Numbered from the stretch's first letter, positions 1 to 12,269 are shown. The stretch: 64,000 nucleotides of DNA from Diabrotica undecimpunctata (GCF_040954645.1 NC_092806.1:162870328-162934327); one strand, 5' to 3'. The notes: a model not told the origin generated them from the letters alone. Made by a program: numbers and translations.

Positions 1-755
1 TATTAAGCGTTGAAGATATCCTCATCAAAAAGACGTCAAATTACACAGGCATATCTCAACGGTCGGTATTACATGTTCTGAAAGACAAAAAGTACAAAAT
101 TTCGTTGCATCCAGAATTCAGCGAAGATGATCCCGATCACGTTTGAAGTTTTATGATATTTTGCAGGATTTATGTCACAGTAACCCACGTTTTATTAAAA
201 AAAATATGATTTCTGATGAGGCTTCATTTTGCCTCAATGGTTCAGTCAATAGTCAAAATTGCAAGTACCGGAGTAAGGATAATCCTCACTGGATTCATAA
301 GATCATACTCATCACCATCAGAAATTTAAGCAGGAATACTGGTCCTTATTTTTGTGGAGCAAATCTTACAGGGAAAGGTTATGTGCAATTTATGCAAACA
401 AAAGTTATACTAATAACTAATATGTTTCCAAATGTCAACAATCCTAACTTCACTTCCCAGATGATAGTATCTGGTTACAACAAGATGCTGCACCCCCGCA
501 TTATGCACGTGATATTCGCTATATTAAACCAGTGTTATCCTAGGAGGTGGATTGGTAGACGAGGACTAATAGAGTGGCCACCAAGATCTCCAGATCTCAC
601 AACTTTTGATTTTTTCTATGGAATTATTTAACATCAAAGGTTTATGTAGATAAACGGCAAAATCTACAGGAGTTGCAAAACCGAATTAGAGACAAAATAA
701 ACTCCGGACATTACTCCGGAAATTATTCGTAATGTTACACTTATTTGAAGAAGAC
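1..755 (+). mobile_element. Tc1/mariner-superfamily transposase, 5' cut by window, broken
   Basis: Remnant of a cut-and-paste DDE/D transposase of the Tc3/mariner-like type common in insects. The reading frame 143-631 carries SDEASFCLNGSVN (first catalytic Asp context), NPHWI, and near its end the hallmark WIGRRGLIEWPPRSPDL with the third acidic residue. The middle Asp block QQDAAPPHYARDI (about 485-525) is read in a different frame, so there are at least two frameshifts, and a stop lies near 145. Upstream of 143 the DNA still reads like the helix-turn-helix part (SQRSVLHVLKDKKY), cut by the window edge. Downstream, 632-755 keeps the C-terminal LQELQNRIRDKI segment. No terminal inverted repeat could be seen because the 5' end is outside. 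Dead copy; family confidence is high from the motifs, exact lineage is not resolved. Confidence 0.85.
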
Positions 756-756
756 A

Positions 757-1654
757 ATGGTAGATGACTGATCTACTTAAAATAAAAACCTGGTCCGACT
801 CTAATTTACTTTTTTTTAACGTGGATAAGACAGTAGCATTATCTTATATAGGAGCTCTTCAACTCTTGCTTCTTAATTACAGCCAGATCAGTATCGTTGA
901 TTCTGTAAAATTTCTTGGCATTTTTATAGACAGCAACCTTAAATGGCCCCTTCGTTTCAATTTATTAAGTAAGAAAGTAGCCTCAGCCTGCTATGCAATA
1001 AGATCTGTTTCGAAGGAAATCAATTTAGCATCATATTTTTCTTTGTTCGAGTCTCATCTTCGATATGGCCTTTCTTTTTGGGGTTCTAGTACAGCTGCCC
1101 AATATGATGTTATTTTTAAATTGCAAAAAGGAGCCATACAGTATCTTTTCATACATACATGTTTTTACAGCAAGAGCTAATCATGACTACTCCACCAGAA
1201 ATTCAACCTATGAGTATTTCCCGATCCCGTCCACTGAGTTAGTAAAGAAATCTATATTATGTTCGGCAAAAAAAGTATACAACCATCTCCCTTTGCAACT
1301 ACTTTCCGTAAATTGACAAAAGCCTATCTATCTGAAAGATCATATTATTTAGTGGAAGAGTTTCTTAACGAATAACTAAGAAATCACAGTACATTTAGAT
1401 ACAAGTAACTAAAGTATTTTTATATATATTTGGGTATCCCATGCAGCAACTTAAACTTATTAGTTTGTAAGGTTTTATTATGCAATTTGCAATTTAGTTA
1501 AATTTTGCAATGGATTGTATATTTTATTATGTTTTATTTTGTGATTTTGACGATTTATGTAATTTTAGTAAATTTTAAATTGTTATTATTATTTTTCTGA
1601 CTTTTTGTAAGCTTTGTCCATAAAATTGTACAATTTTCAGTGACAATACATCAT
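757..1654 (+). mobile_element. CR1/Jockey-group non-LTR retrotransposon, 3' end fragment
   Basis: C-terminal part of a reverse transcriptase (after the YADD palm) plus 3' untranslated region. Visible: KTWSDSN, VKFLGIFIDSNLKW (about 900-945), SACYAIRSVSKEI, FESHLRYGLSFWGSS, then after a frameshift/stop near 1180 the tail NHDYSTRNS, YNHLPLQL and a terminal ...VEEFLNE stop near 1375. The non-coding tail 1380-1654 ends in CAGTGACAATA. The same sequence, coding tail and 3' UTR, recurs in minus orientation at 60746-62720, with the same terminal CAGTGACAATA, which fixes the element's 3' end. 5' truncated against the mariner-like remnant at about 756, the usual result of incomplete target-primed reverse transcription. 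Confidence 0.85.
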
Positions 1655-2684
1655 ATTTCAATCTATGACATTTATAGCATTAAATTTAGCTCAAAAGTAT
1701 TATGTAATAATTAATTTATTATTACAGTTCGTTTATTAAAAGATTATTCTCTGATTAAATTAAAATACTTTATATTTTTCTGTATAAGCATTAGTCAGTT
1801 ATGTATGATACTACTAGATACATTAATAAAAGACATTTCAAATGAAATATTACAAGACCCACATTTCAATTAAAAAAAAATGAACGGTGAATGAACGGTG
1901 AAGAAAAAATGTCAAAACTGGTGACATTTTCATTTCCGCACATTATTAAAACAATTGGCAGTTAAAATTAAAAATCGACCTATTTCAGGATTTTTGTCTA
2001 AAATAAATTGTTTCCAAAATAATGAATTTGTTTCATGATTTAGCCGCGCTTTGGATGTATCAATATCGATGTTTTAGGCGACGTTTTTTTGCTGATTAGG
2101 AGCTATTAGATTTGAGAAAAACTGGTCGCCACAACAGGTCAGGATATCTTGGATCAAGTGAAAAAGGTTATAGGCGATAGCAAAGAGAGCGTCCGAAATT
2201 GTGAGTCGGTTTGTATGATTGTTCACATCGAAGGATTTACAAAGCTATTTAAAATCTTTTTAGGAAGAAAAATTTAAAATTCCACTGTATAATCCACCAA
2301 GAATATATTCTCGGTGATTGAGCCTGCATCGTAGTTTCTCAATAGAAGACATGCTGGAGCTATCAATCGATGACGATTTCGAAAACTTTTTCAGGAAGAA
2401 ACGGAAAAGGAATGCGATATCCTCCTTTACTGTAGTATTCAATGGTTGTCCAAAGGGAATGTATAGGCAAAATTTTTGAATTTGAGAATGTGTTTTGCGA
2501 TTAAAAAAAAAACAAGGAATTGCCAAATAAATGCTCCTTGTGAAAAAATGAAGACTATGGAATTTACCTTTCGTTATAGATATAATGGGGTATATATTAA
2601 ATTAAGGATTACAAGGAAAATCTTGTATTTTTACAACCTTAGCCGAAAGATTTATTAAGAACTTACTTATTTCAAATTCATGAA
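1655..2684. other. no gene recognised
   Basis: AT-rich spacer. A short tandem duplication of a 10-base unit (tgaacggtga) lies at about 1881-1902. The weak open frame on the minus strand at 2260-2526 and the opposite-strand reading show no family motif that I recognise; part of 2040-2500 may be old transposon DNA, but this is a guess from its slightly higher GC. Confidence 0.5.
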
Positions 2685-3990
2685 CTAAATACAGTACACA
2701 ACACAGCTATTCGTCTATGTCTTGGAGCATTCCGTTCTAGTCCGGCGGAAAGTCTTTACTGTGAAGCTAATGAACCTCCTCTATGGCTTAGGCGAGAAAA
2801 CCTTCTTCTCTCCTAAGCTGCTGCAATTTCTTCCAATCCGTCCAAGTGCAGTATATCATTTAATTACATCATCACACCATCCCCATAACAACCCTTCATC
2901 TAACTTAATTATAAATCCTATTCCTAGTCTTCTACAACCGTTACTAAAAGATATAAATTTGTCTGAAACCAGAACTCTACCATTTTCCAATAATCTCTAT
3001 TGGACCAACATACTCCCACATCATGATATTTCCCTTACCAAGTTTAACAAGAAAAATACCAGTATTAGTACATTAAGAATTCTCTTTCTAGAACTTATAA
3101 ACAAAAATAAATATAACATAGTTCTTTACACTGACGCGTCAAAGACTGAAAGTGGTGTTGGATATTCTGTAACCACTGTACAACAGCCTATCGAACTATC
3201 TAAAATTTCTCCTTGGTGTAGCATCCACACTGGTGAACTACTAGATATCTCACATGCTTTCAAATATGCCCAACAATATCCAAATACACACATAGCCATA
3301 TGCTCTGATTCACTTTCCTCTATACACTCCATTAATGCTATATCCACCAACCATCCTATCGTCCAAGATATTCATGACACATATCAGCTGCTTATAAACC
3401 AACATACAATCACTTTGATATGGGTACCCTCCCATGTTGGTATTAGTGGTAACGAAAAAGCTGATTGCCTTGCCAAAAAAGCCGCATATACAATATACAA
3501 ATTTGCAACGATCTCAAAGCTAGAATGAAGAAGCTGAATCTATCCACCTGGCAGATTTACTGGAATAATGTTACTTCAGCGCTGCATGAAATTGCGTATT
3601 GCGTATAGGACATACCCGTCTAACTCATCGCTACTTGATGACATCATCTCCACAACCAAAATGTCAGAACTGCAATACGACTCTCCGAATGAGGCATATA
3701 CTTATCGAATGCCCTTTTTATGCCAAAATAAGCCAACAGCTCGATATCAGCACTAACTTCAAAGAGGTCCTAAACAGCACAGACCAAATCAACAAGGTTA
3801 TCAAATTCCTCGAGAAAAGTCAACGGCTCAACAGAATATAAATGTTATATTATAAGTTTTTATTATTTTCTCTTTATGTTAAATGTTAACTACAATATTT
3901 TGTAATTAATATGATATTACCATGTAAATCGTAACTCGTGCTAATGACCATAGATGTCACTTGCACGTTAATTTAAATAAAAAAAAAAAA
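2685..3990 (+). mobile_element. I/Jockey-group non-LTR retrotransposon 3' part with RNase H domain
   Basis: End of an ORF2 polyprotein. 2695-2810 encodes the post-RT segment (NTAIRLCLGAFRSSP, EANEPPLWLRRENLLL); after a frameshift near 2810 the frame runs open to 3525 and contains an RNase H domain with all four acidic positions readable: YTDAS (3128), GELLD (3232), CSDS (3301) and NEKAD (3452), plus WVPSHVGISGNEKAD. After another frameshift the end of the protein follows (KKLNLSTWQIYWN; HTRLTHRYLM; then CQNCNTTLRMRHILIECPFY, a zinc-knuckle-like terminus) with a stop at about 3839. The 3' UTR ends in CACGTTAATTTAAAT followed by a poly(A) run at 3979-3990. Best-preserved RNase H in the window. 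Not functional as a whole because the RT is absent and the frame is broken. Confidence 0.88.
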
Positions 3991-5018
3991 TTCAGACTTC
4001 AAAGCTCATTTAGTGGGAGACTTCTTCTTCAGGGCTTCCGAGGTCCAAGTCTTCCGAGCCCCCAGAAACTACTACACTGATCAATAACCAATGCATTACT
4101 GGCATTTAAACGGACATCAACAACCAATAACGAAGAAAGAATCTCTAGTTTTTGGTGCGAAAAATGACAAAATTAAAATAAATATTACATTAAAGATTAA
4201 ATTCATATATTATATAAATACTTGAACTCAAATAATACATAGTGATATGTAAAATACTCCGATTGATGTTCATATTGTTCATTAAAAAAATGAATACATT
4301 GAACAGATGTTACCCTTGTTTAGGTATGTATATTAACTACCCAACCATAACAACGTTGTACAAAATAATTCACGATCCAATTCCAATAACCAACTGCTGT
4401 AAACTGAGGTTTACAATGCATTTTAAAACGCGTCGATGTGTTTCGTACGCTTACAATGTTATTGCGGGATTAAATGACATCGGGATATGGCGGTTTTAAC
4501 TATATGTTATAAACTATTTTATATGTGAGTTTACTTCGATTGCAAAGGGATAAAAATAAAAAAAAAACACAAGAGAATCTTTATTGTACAAACTGTCGAC
4601 TGAAGTTTATTAAAAGAACCTTGATATCTACAACTTTATATTATAGTGGTAAAAAAATATATCAATATTATTAAAACTTGGTCTTAGTTTGATAATTTAT
4701 CCACTTTCACTGATTAATATTTTGCAATTTAAAATTTCGATTAAAATTTTACAAAATTTTTTTTTTGATAGGAAACCTATAAATACCGCGAGTGTGTGTA
4801 ACAGCAATATTGACAAGACTTTATAAACTTGATTTGGCTATTATCTGTATCACCCTTTACTACCTCTCCTAAATATTTTGAACCAGTCCTATTTAATACA
4901 GTTTTCATACTTTTAAATTATAATAATAACTTCACATACATACACCCCTTTTTGTACAGCCAGGCATTTGATAAATCTTAGCATGAAGTTTTGCTTTTCA
5001 AAATAAAAATGAACGAGA
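3991..5018. other. no gene recognised
   Basis: AT-rich DNA with poly(A/T) runs. The 4242-4499 open frame has no recognisable domain. A GC-richer patch at 4010-4140 might be part of an old repeat, not assignable by eye. Confidence 0.5.
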
Positions 5019-5390
5019 GTCTTTTATTGAATCGGAAACATCAAAATCTTACCCTATACGATCTGGAGTCCCTCAAGGTAGTGCTCTGGGTCCTACATTA
5101 CTATTGATATTTACGAACGACATACCAACAAATGAAAATGTAACGACTACAATATTCGCAGATGACACTGCTATGCTAGTCACAGATAATAATCCTACAA
5201 CAGCTACCGAATCTCTTGAAAGCCCTATTAGGGACATTGAAAAGTGGACAAAGAAATGGCACATAAAGGTCAATAAATCCAAATCATAACATAACATATT
5301 TACAATATGTTGCAAAATATTACCTGAATAACAAAGCAATTTCACAAGGTGAAGGCGTTAAACACCTTGGAATGCACCTTCATTGATATC
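5019..5390 (+). mobile_element. Jockey-group reverse transcriptase fragment (palm)
   Basis: Short piece of a non-LTR reverse transcriptase. It reads SGVPQGSALGPTLLLIFTNDI (5067-5125, in part) and FADDTAMLVTDNN, i.e. the conserved motif B (PQGS) followed by the catalytic F-A-D-D box, then WTKKWHIKVNKSKS and a stop at 5287. After a frameshift it continues as GVKHLGMHLH to about 5385. Both ends are truncated and no tail or target duplication is visible. Closest in style to Jockey elements of insects. Confidence 0.82.
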
Positions 5391-6590
5391 CCATTTTTTA
5401 ATGTAGTCTTCTTAACATATTTTTCATTTTTTGATTAGAGTGATTGCTTGTCTATATAGAAAATGGGTATATATAAAAATAAATTTTTAAAATAAATATT
5501 GTAAATATTATCTAGGTAAAACACTAAAACCTTTACCGCATTTCTAAATCAAACTCACGATTTTTAGTTATTATGCTTTTAAGCTACTATACAAATATTT
5601 AATGATGCTCTTTTTTAATACTGAATATATGAATTTTTTTTGTAGAGTAAAACTTTATCTTTAACTCAATATTTTCGCCGCTGTATTTTTTCAGATTGAT
5701 CAAATATTTTTCGAGTAATGTAACACGTCGTTCAACTGCAGATACTCAACCTACAAGTGGAAGGAAAAAGGTTCTTCTAATGTCCTCGTCCTCTATTTTA
5801 CGTGCTTGTGTGGTTTGTGTGTTTATCGAACTTTTCGTGTGAAACAAAAATGCTTTCGTAATTTATTTCGCTTTCTGTAATTTTAACAAGTTTCCGAAGT
5901 TTTTGTGTGTTATGTATAAATGTAAATATAAAAAATTACAGGGTGACAGCTAGATACAAAAAACAGAACTACTTCTTAATAGGTGTAATGTTTTTAACTG
6001 TTCCTTAAATTCCAATAAATAAATTACATTACGTTTAATAGGTATATTCTGATTTTCATTGTTACTATAATATCGACTAAAAATTTTCCTTCTTATTGAG
6101 AATTTTGATCAGTTATTGGCTAAGAATTATTGGTTAACCTCCACATTAACGTATTGAAAAAGCTTTTTTTGGTAACTTATTGCAATGTTTTCTATGTTTC
6201 GGGCATTAGTATTAATTTCCATCGTTTCTAAAATTTTGTGAATTATATATTTATTGAAGATAAAATAGGCGAAATGTGTTTTTTCAATGGTGATGATTTT
6301 ATTATATATACAAAACTGTTATATATCACACTAACTTGACAGTGACCTTACAATAATACGAATACAAAGTTAAAATTCCTATTAATACTAAATTTCATCA
6401 TTTCCCTAATTAAAAGGTTTTTCACATCTACATCAGCCTCATCTTGCAAAGGATCTGGAATCATATTTTCGTTAGAGATTTGATCATTATATCTGCAACT
6501 TGTTCTTCATGGAAATTTTTTGTAAGTTTAACTTAATATGTTTCGTTCTAAGTTGTCCAGTTAATAAAATTCATAACAAATATGAAAAAT
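5391..6590. other. no gene recognised
   Basis: AT-rich spacer with no reading frame, RNA gene or clear repeat structure seen on either strand. Confidence 0.5.
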
Positions 6591-7690
6591 GTTCTAAAAG
6601 TGGAGCCCACTGTGTCCTGTTTGCAGCTGAAGAACAAAGTAAACACAACACAACAATAGTAAATTGGATTTTATATTTAGAAACTGTTGGTTTTTCTGTA
6701 AAAAAATCAACCATTGGGATATGTTGTAGAACTTGTTCGCCGTCTAGAATGAGCAAATAAATTTAAAGACTTTCAGGTCGTCATCGGGTTCTGCAAAACT
6801 AAGGGTATTATACTGATTTCTCTTCTGCCTAAATCTACACATCGGTTGCAACCACTAGATGTTGCTATTTTTCGCCTTCTTAAACTTTCCAGTTATACCA
6901 AATAATACCAAAAAACTAAAAGAGAAGGGACAAATGTATTAGGGATACCGTTACCAAGAATACAATAATAAATGATTTCAGAACTTTTGGACTGTTTGCA
7001 TATGATCAGAATGGCTTTGACTACACCAAACTACTTACTTAAGTTGAATCAAAATTGCAATAAGAAATAGCAAGTGTTTTAAAGAAGAGTTCATTTTTAA
7101 TTAAAACAGAAAAGAGAATTGACAGACCACTTCTAGAATAATTTTATACTATTCTATTCATGGAGAAGAGGTAAAAACGAAACACTAGACATTTAATATG
7201 AAAATAATACTACCCATGATGTTACTCTAGAAGCAAATATGCCAAAATATAATGAGATTTTAAATAGAAATAGAAATATATAGTTCTATTTGGAACCAAG
7301 GACAAATCATGCTAGCACAATCTGATGGTACTTTAGTACAGCAAGCAGAATGTGACAGCTCCATTGTTTCGGAAGATACTCTGTTTCCATTTAGTAACTG
7401 AACAAGTGACCCTCTTTTATCAATGATTGAACTTCTATTTTTAGAGCAGTATAATACCTCACCAGAAGAAAAAACTATTGGGGATGAAGTTTCAGAAAAG
7501 AAAAAAAAAGTAACCGAAGACGCCCTTGGAAAATATTCCTCCTCTTCTTAAAAATATCGCAACTCCTTTCAAAAAAGCTTTATTGTGGCCTGAAAAAATA
7601 AATAAATAAAACAAATAAAATGGTAGTGAAAAAATTACTCCTACAGTTGGCACATCGGATGATTTTTAAAATAATATTATTAGGGTTATT
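6591..7690 (+). mobile_element. pogo/Tigger-like DDE transposase remnant
   Basis: Degraded DNA transposase of the Tc1/mariner superfamily's pogo branch. About 6815-6885 reads LLPKSTHRLQPLDVAIFRLLK; the H-x-L-Q-P-L-D block is the diagnostic context of the third catalytic aspartate in pogo/Tigger/jerky transposases. At 7560-7670 the DNA still encodes a C-terminal stretch resembling ALLWPEKINK ... PTVGTSDDF, a tail commonly seen in insect members of this group. The region between is full of stops and frameshifts. No terminal inverted repeats were recognised. Family call rests mainly on the QPLDV block, so moderate confidence; other DDE families related to pogo remain possible. Confidence 0.6.
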
Positions 7691-8945
7691 TTTAAATAAA
7701 TAACTACTTTCTTAAATAAGTAGTCACCTGAATAGGTCGCTGATAGGACTAAACTGTCCGGTAATTAAGTAATTGTGGTTGGTAATAGCGAAAAGATCGG
7801 CCGGTAATAAGTGAGTGTTTTTTAAGCTGGTCGGTGAAGGGAGCATTATAATAAATATTGTACATAATTATTAAAACATTTATAAGGAATTAAAGTGCAA
7901 TTATATTATTTTTTCTAGATTACTAGCTGAATCAAATAGACCAAAAGTTATCTTTAAAAATCATAGAAAGACAAAAAAAAAATGTATTCGTCTTATTATT
8001 AAATCTGCTTGTAAACAAAACCTTAAGTGATCGATAAAAGATACAGTTACCTTATTACATCATAAGCGTACGTTCAATCTTATTTTTTCTATTAACTAGT
8101 AAAATAATACGCTTGTTAAGTATATTGTTTTGTATTTCCCTACACAATACTAATGATACGTTCCTACATTCTCATTAAAACTAGCGGAAACATGTGCAGT
8201 TAATAGGGCTCAAAAGTGGTGTACATTACGGTTCTGAGAAACGGAACTAAAGCTGCCATAAATATACACAAATAGACAGGCTAAAGCAGATCCTTCGAAG
8301 GATCTCTGAAAATTCTCAAAGCACAAAACAAAAGGCATATGAGAATGAATGGAGTGTTGACTGGAGCGAGGTTTAGCGAGAAAAGGGCCCTATTGTGTGT
8401 AGCAGAATGCAAAACAGCTTGTTTCAAATCGATTTCGAGGACAATATCCAAGCGGTTTAACAGGTTATCAACAGGAGTGTTATACGTGGAGTGCCTTTAT
8501 GAACGAGTATGTTAAATATCAAAATTTATTAAAGTATAAATTAAAACTTAAACATGTGTTAACTTAATTACGAGAATCTTTTTATAGACACGTGGGTTTA
8601 TACAGAGATGGCTCGGATTGTTTAGTAGTCTAAAATAATATGACTTTATAGATCGATATATTGATAGGTGTATAAAACCATCATCAATATTTACATAATT
8701 AACTGAAATATTTATAAAAAGGTAAAAAAAAGAACAAGACTTCCAATTGCTTTTATTGTAATTCATCATTTCAAATATTTTAATCACATTCGTGCGTGAA
8801 CAGTTACCGTGCCTACACGTGTCTTGTTAAAGTTTCGTACAATCAATCATTTTAGTAGACAATATTAACTATTTAAAAAATGAATTATATGTAGTTACAG
8901 TTATAAGGGAATTGTGAAAGATTAGTGCATCCATACGGAAGTGGA
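7691..8945. other. no gene recognised
   Basis: AT-rich. A slightly GC-richer island at 8190-8480 has one partial open reading but no domain that I can name. 7735-7850 holds three spaced ggtaat/ggtcgg-type short motifs that may be the non-coding tail of the preceding transposon. Confidence 0.45.
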
Positions 8946-9569
8946 TAATGGGGGAAACCCCCGTCACTCCCAGATCCTTCAGACAATTTAGATCTTGGAA
9001 ATCAGATAAGTGGTTCAAATCATTTAAATTTAATTATATATTCTCCTTCATTAAATCAGCATACTAAGGATTTAAAAAATAAAAAACATAATATTGTATC
9101 AAAGGAAAAGATAGTTGAGTCTAGTTCTAATTCAGAATTAAGTTTTTCCGTTTATCATGACACAATTACCTGCTCATCAGACGAATTTACGTTAAAATGT
9201 TTTTCGTCTAATGGAAACCATTTTACAAACAATTTTAATGTATGCCCAGAATACAACAGAAAAGAACAAATCAAACAAATGATGTCCCAGTCAAATTGTT
9301 TCTTCAAGGATGCCAGTAGTAGTATACTTAAAAAAAGTTATGCAGATATTGTATCCAAGCATTAACCTTTAAATGCAGTCGATAATAAAACAGTTAATTC
9401 TAATTTAGAACAAAGTTCATCATTAGATTCAGTTAATATTCAATTACCGTCTACATCGTCCAAGTCCTTTTCACAAAAAATATCCTACCAATCCAATACG
9501 CGATCCATTTCTCAACGATCAAACTTACATTCATATTCTCAAGCACAATTACACAATTTGACAAAATAA
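8946..9569 (+). pseudogene. Jockey-like ORF1 (gag-like) reading frame with one internal stop
   Basis: A single reading frame without an ATG start runs from just after the TAA at 8946-8948 to the TAA at 9567-9569 and is broken only by one TAA at 9363-9365 (138 then 67 codons). It encodes a Ser/Asn/Gln-rich, low-complexity protein (examples: PSLPDPSDNLDLGNQ, ELSFSVYHDTI, SYADIVSKH, LPSTSSKSFSQK, NTRSISQRSN). No zinc knuckle was found. An ATG at 8948 lies in a different frame, so the true start may be shifted. It sits directly upstream of an endonuclease/reverse transcriptase remnant on the same strand, as ORF1 does in Jockey-type elements, and that position is the main basis of the call. It could also be the N-terminal part of a fused ORF. 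A protein-level search would settle this. Confidence 0.5.
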
Positions 9570-11130
9570 GTAAAAGATCTTATCCTTTATCTCCCTATCC
9601 TAAAGTTGTCAGCGCACAATTCCATTAAAATTTTAAACGTCATTTTTCAAATAGTTTTATCAACCAAAAATATATTAATTTTTTGGAACCTTAAATCGGC
9701 AAATTCAAATAGAAAAAATATACAATATTTGTTAAATAATCAAAACATTATTATGGCTTGCTTGTCAGAAACTAGATTTACATAATAATAAATATAATAA
9801 TCTTCCAGGTTACAATATTGTGAGGGATGACCGTTTAAACCGCAGTGGCGGTGGAACGGCCATCATTATTAAATCAAAACTTTTGTATACGGAATTAAAG
9901 ATCTCTGTTCTCCTACCTACTTGTAATCAATCATTCCATTATTTTAAAATCTCCCCCTGCATACAACATTTACTACTATTACACAAATATATATGGCATC
10001 CAAAATTAATAAATTACTATCTTGTAAAAAATATAATATAAAAAAGACAAACTGGGATCTACATTATATGAAGTCTCAAGAACAATTTAGTAAAACAGAA
10101 GTTGGTGATTAAAGTTCTTTTATAAGAATACTGGAAAACAGAGATAACCTTTCTACACCTAAATTTAAATCAAATCGGTGTTCAAATAAAAATAAACAAT
10201 GGTGTAATAAAAAATGTCAATATTTAGTACAGAAGTGAAAAAACAGTTTGCATAAATCTATGAACAATCCCACACTAGATAATTTTTCAGAGTATAAAAG
10301 AACTGATGCTATATCAAAAACAAATAATAAAAGATAGTTGGGAAAATTATTGTAAATGTCTCAATAGATCGCTACCCTCTAAAGAATACATATATGGAAA
10401 AGGTAATTAACTTTAAAAATCAAAAATATTCTAATCAAAATCAATCAGATCATGATGAATGGCGTGCTGAATTTCACATCCATTTGTATCTCCTGATCCA
10501 ACCTTTCTTAATTGTGTAGATATAATAGAACATGATATTAGTAGTCATTATCTCACAAATCAGTTTTCACTTCAAGAACGAGACATGGCATTTAAAAAAT
10601 CTGCCAATACCGCTCCAGTTTTTGATAATATACATTATTTTTATGTTGTTTAATATTCCTATATCAGAAAACCTTTTGCTTTTAAATCTGCGATTTGGTT
10701 AAATAAAGTTGATATACCTTTGCAATGGAAAAACTACATTTTAGTTCCCATATTTATGCCAGGTAACCCAAGAATCAAGCATCGTCATATATGGCCATTT
10801 TTTAGCATCATGTGTTTTAAAAACATACAAAAGAATGATCACAATAACGACTAGAATTTTTTTTTGGAATCTAATAAACTGATTCATAGTTCTCAATTCG
10901 GGTTTCGGAAAAAAAGTCGACATATATGAAAACCTGGCCAATATTGTTACTGATATTCTGATACATACTGATACTGATAATCAGTGCTAAAAAAAATTAT
11001 TTGGAGTACATTGATTTATTGGCTTATTTAAATGCATTGGAAATTTGAAATATTGTTCCATATTGTTATTGAACCCCTATTCAATGTTAAACTACAGATT
11101 ATCGAACAATCATATAACACGTTACAATTT
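9570..11130 (+). mobile_element. Jockey/CR1-group endonuclease and RT remnant
   Basis: Second part of the element that starts at 8946. 9660-9910 reads as the start of an apurinic-type endonuclease: ILIFWNLKSANSNRKNIQYL, NIIMACLSETRF (the catalytic Glu context), LPGYNIVRDDRLNRSGGGTA. 10070-10330 resembles the linker before the RT (TPKFKSNRCSNKNKQWCNKK). 10700-10930 retains RT finger motifs in shifting frames (LQWKNYILVPIF, HSSQFGFRKK). The palm with YADD is missing. Many stops and frameshifts; a 3' end could not be placed, and the end coordinate is approximate. Lies about 80 bp from the host exon at 11211, downstream of it in the gene's direction. Confidence 0.75.
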
Positions 11131-11210
11131 CATGCGTTACATCTATAATAATTTTATCATTCAGTACATATCAAAAACATTAAAATAATATTATTTAAAA
11201 AATTACTTAC

Positions 11211-11541
11211 AATCTAAACTTCTCGTTCCACTTGGGATTGAGGGTATGCGGTTTGACTGAAGTCGCTCGGATGAATTTCGCGGGCAGTGCACCGCCGATA
11301 CTGTCCCTTTGTTCTCGGACCCTGCCATCTTTTCTTTTGAAGCTCAGCTTGAAGCTGTGGTGCTTCCGCAGCTTTTCGTTGCCGCTGCCACTCGTGCCGA
11401 CTCCCTGATTCACCGATAGGGGATTATCGTTGCTTAAGCCGCAGCCGACGTCAGAAAGCGTCCGGCTGGAGGTTGACGGTTGGGGAGATGATGGAGCCGC
11501 TCTCGGTTGGATGCCCAACATGCAATACGGATCGCTGAATC
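11211..11541 (-). CDS. BAIAP3/Munc13-4-like protein, exon with most of the first C2 domain
   Basis: Internal coding exon, 331 bp, on the minus strand. The acceptor (TTGTTTTAG, ends 11542) and donor (GTAAGT at 11210-11205) are canonical. It starts in phase 1: its first two bases complete the Gly codon split across the intron, giving DANG-FSDPYCMLGIQP, the first Ca2+-binding loop and following strand of a C2 domain. It ends in phase 2 after TLNPKWNEKFR, a C2 signature that precedes the next strand. Between them lie a Pro/Ser/Gly-rich stretch of about 40 residues, a basic block (HHSFKLSFKRKDGR) and ALPAKFIRATSVKPH. That insertion plus PAKFIRAT is typical of the BAIAP3/Munc13-4 C2 domain, which binds Ca2+ and phospholipid and regulates secretory and endosomal vesicle fusion. 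I cannot tell which insect paralogue (staccato or unc-13-4B type) it is. The next exon was not found below 11211. Confidence 0.92.
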
Positions 11542-11899
11542 CTAAAACAACAATTAATGTCGATTTTAATTTAAACTATAACTTACAATAGATTGTGTAC
11601 ACATTGTTCTTCAGATGGACAAAATTATATTATTCTACAATCGTTAAATTATACTGATTTAAAAAAGACAATAGATTAGTAGCTTTTACATGATTGTTGA
11701 GTATTAAAATATACACTAAAGAAGACAAAGTATTGTGTCGATTTAAATATTTAAAGATCACTTCTTAGAATTTCTTATTAAATGTATCTAAACAGGCAAT
11801 GGTATTTAAAACAAAATAATAAACAAAGTCTTAGACCACTAACAAGGATTTGGACAGGCCACAACATTAAAAGTTCTAAAACTTTGGTTAAATTAAATT

Positions 11900-12260
11900 T
11901 TGTTAAAAATAAATATATTAATTGCATCAAAACTCGTATTCCAAAGATACAAAATAAAATTTATAATACTCTCATCTGTGGTCTTCCTCTTGTTCATAAT
12001 CTTTGCAAGGTCTTCAGTGTTGTATTATGGCGTTCCAATGTTGGTCTTTTGTCTAGCATTTCAGTTTAACAATTTTTTTTTGAAATCCTCAACTTTTGTT
12101 TTTGATCTTACCCTGTCTTTCCTCTTTCTATCTAACAGTCGTCTACCTAACATTCCACTTTCCATTGTCCGTTCTAGTTTGCCTTAATTAGGATCCAGGT
12201 TTGATATCCATATGTTATGATAGGAAGCATCCACTTTGCACATCAAGTATTGAGGTATTT
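11900..12260 (-). mobile_element. RTE-like non-LTR retrotransposon, C-terminal fragment
   Basis: Minus strand reads ASYHNIWISNLDPN, RTMESGMLGRRLLDRKRKDR, then VRSKTKVEDFKKKLLN and ARQKTNIGTP: the region after the RT in RTE/BovB-like elements (the R-T-M-E-x-x-M-L-G ... R-S-K-T-K-V block). A short piece, with stops, and truncated at both ends. The two plus-strand open frames over the same bases are shadows. Confidence 0.7.
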
Positions 12261-12269
12261 TGCAGTCTT

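Noticed and set aside
3126..3350. Minus-strand open frame
   Set aside because: Shadow of the RNase H coding strand.
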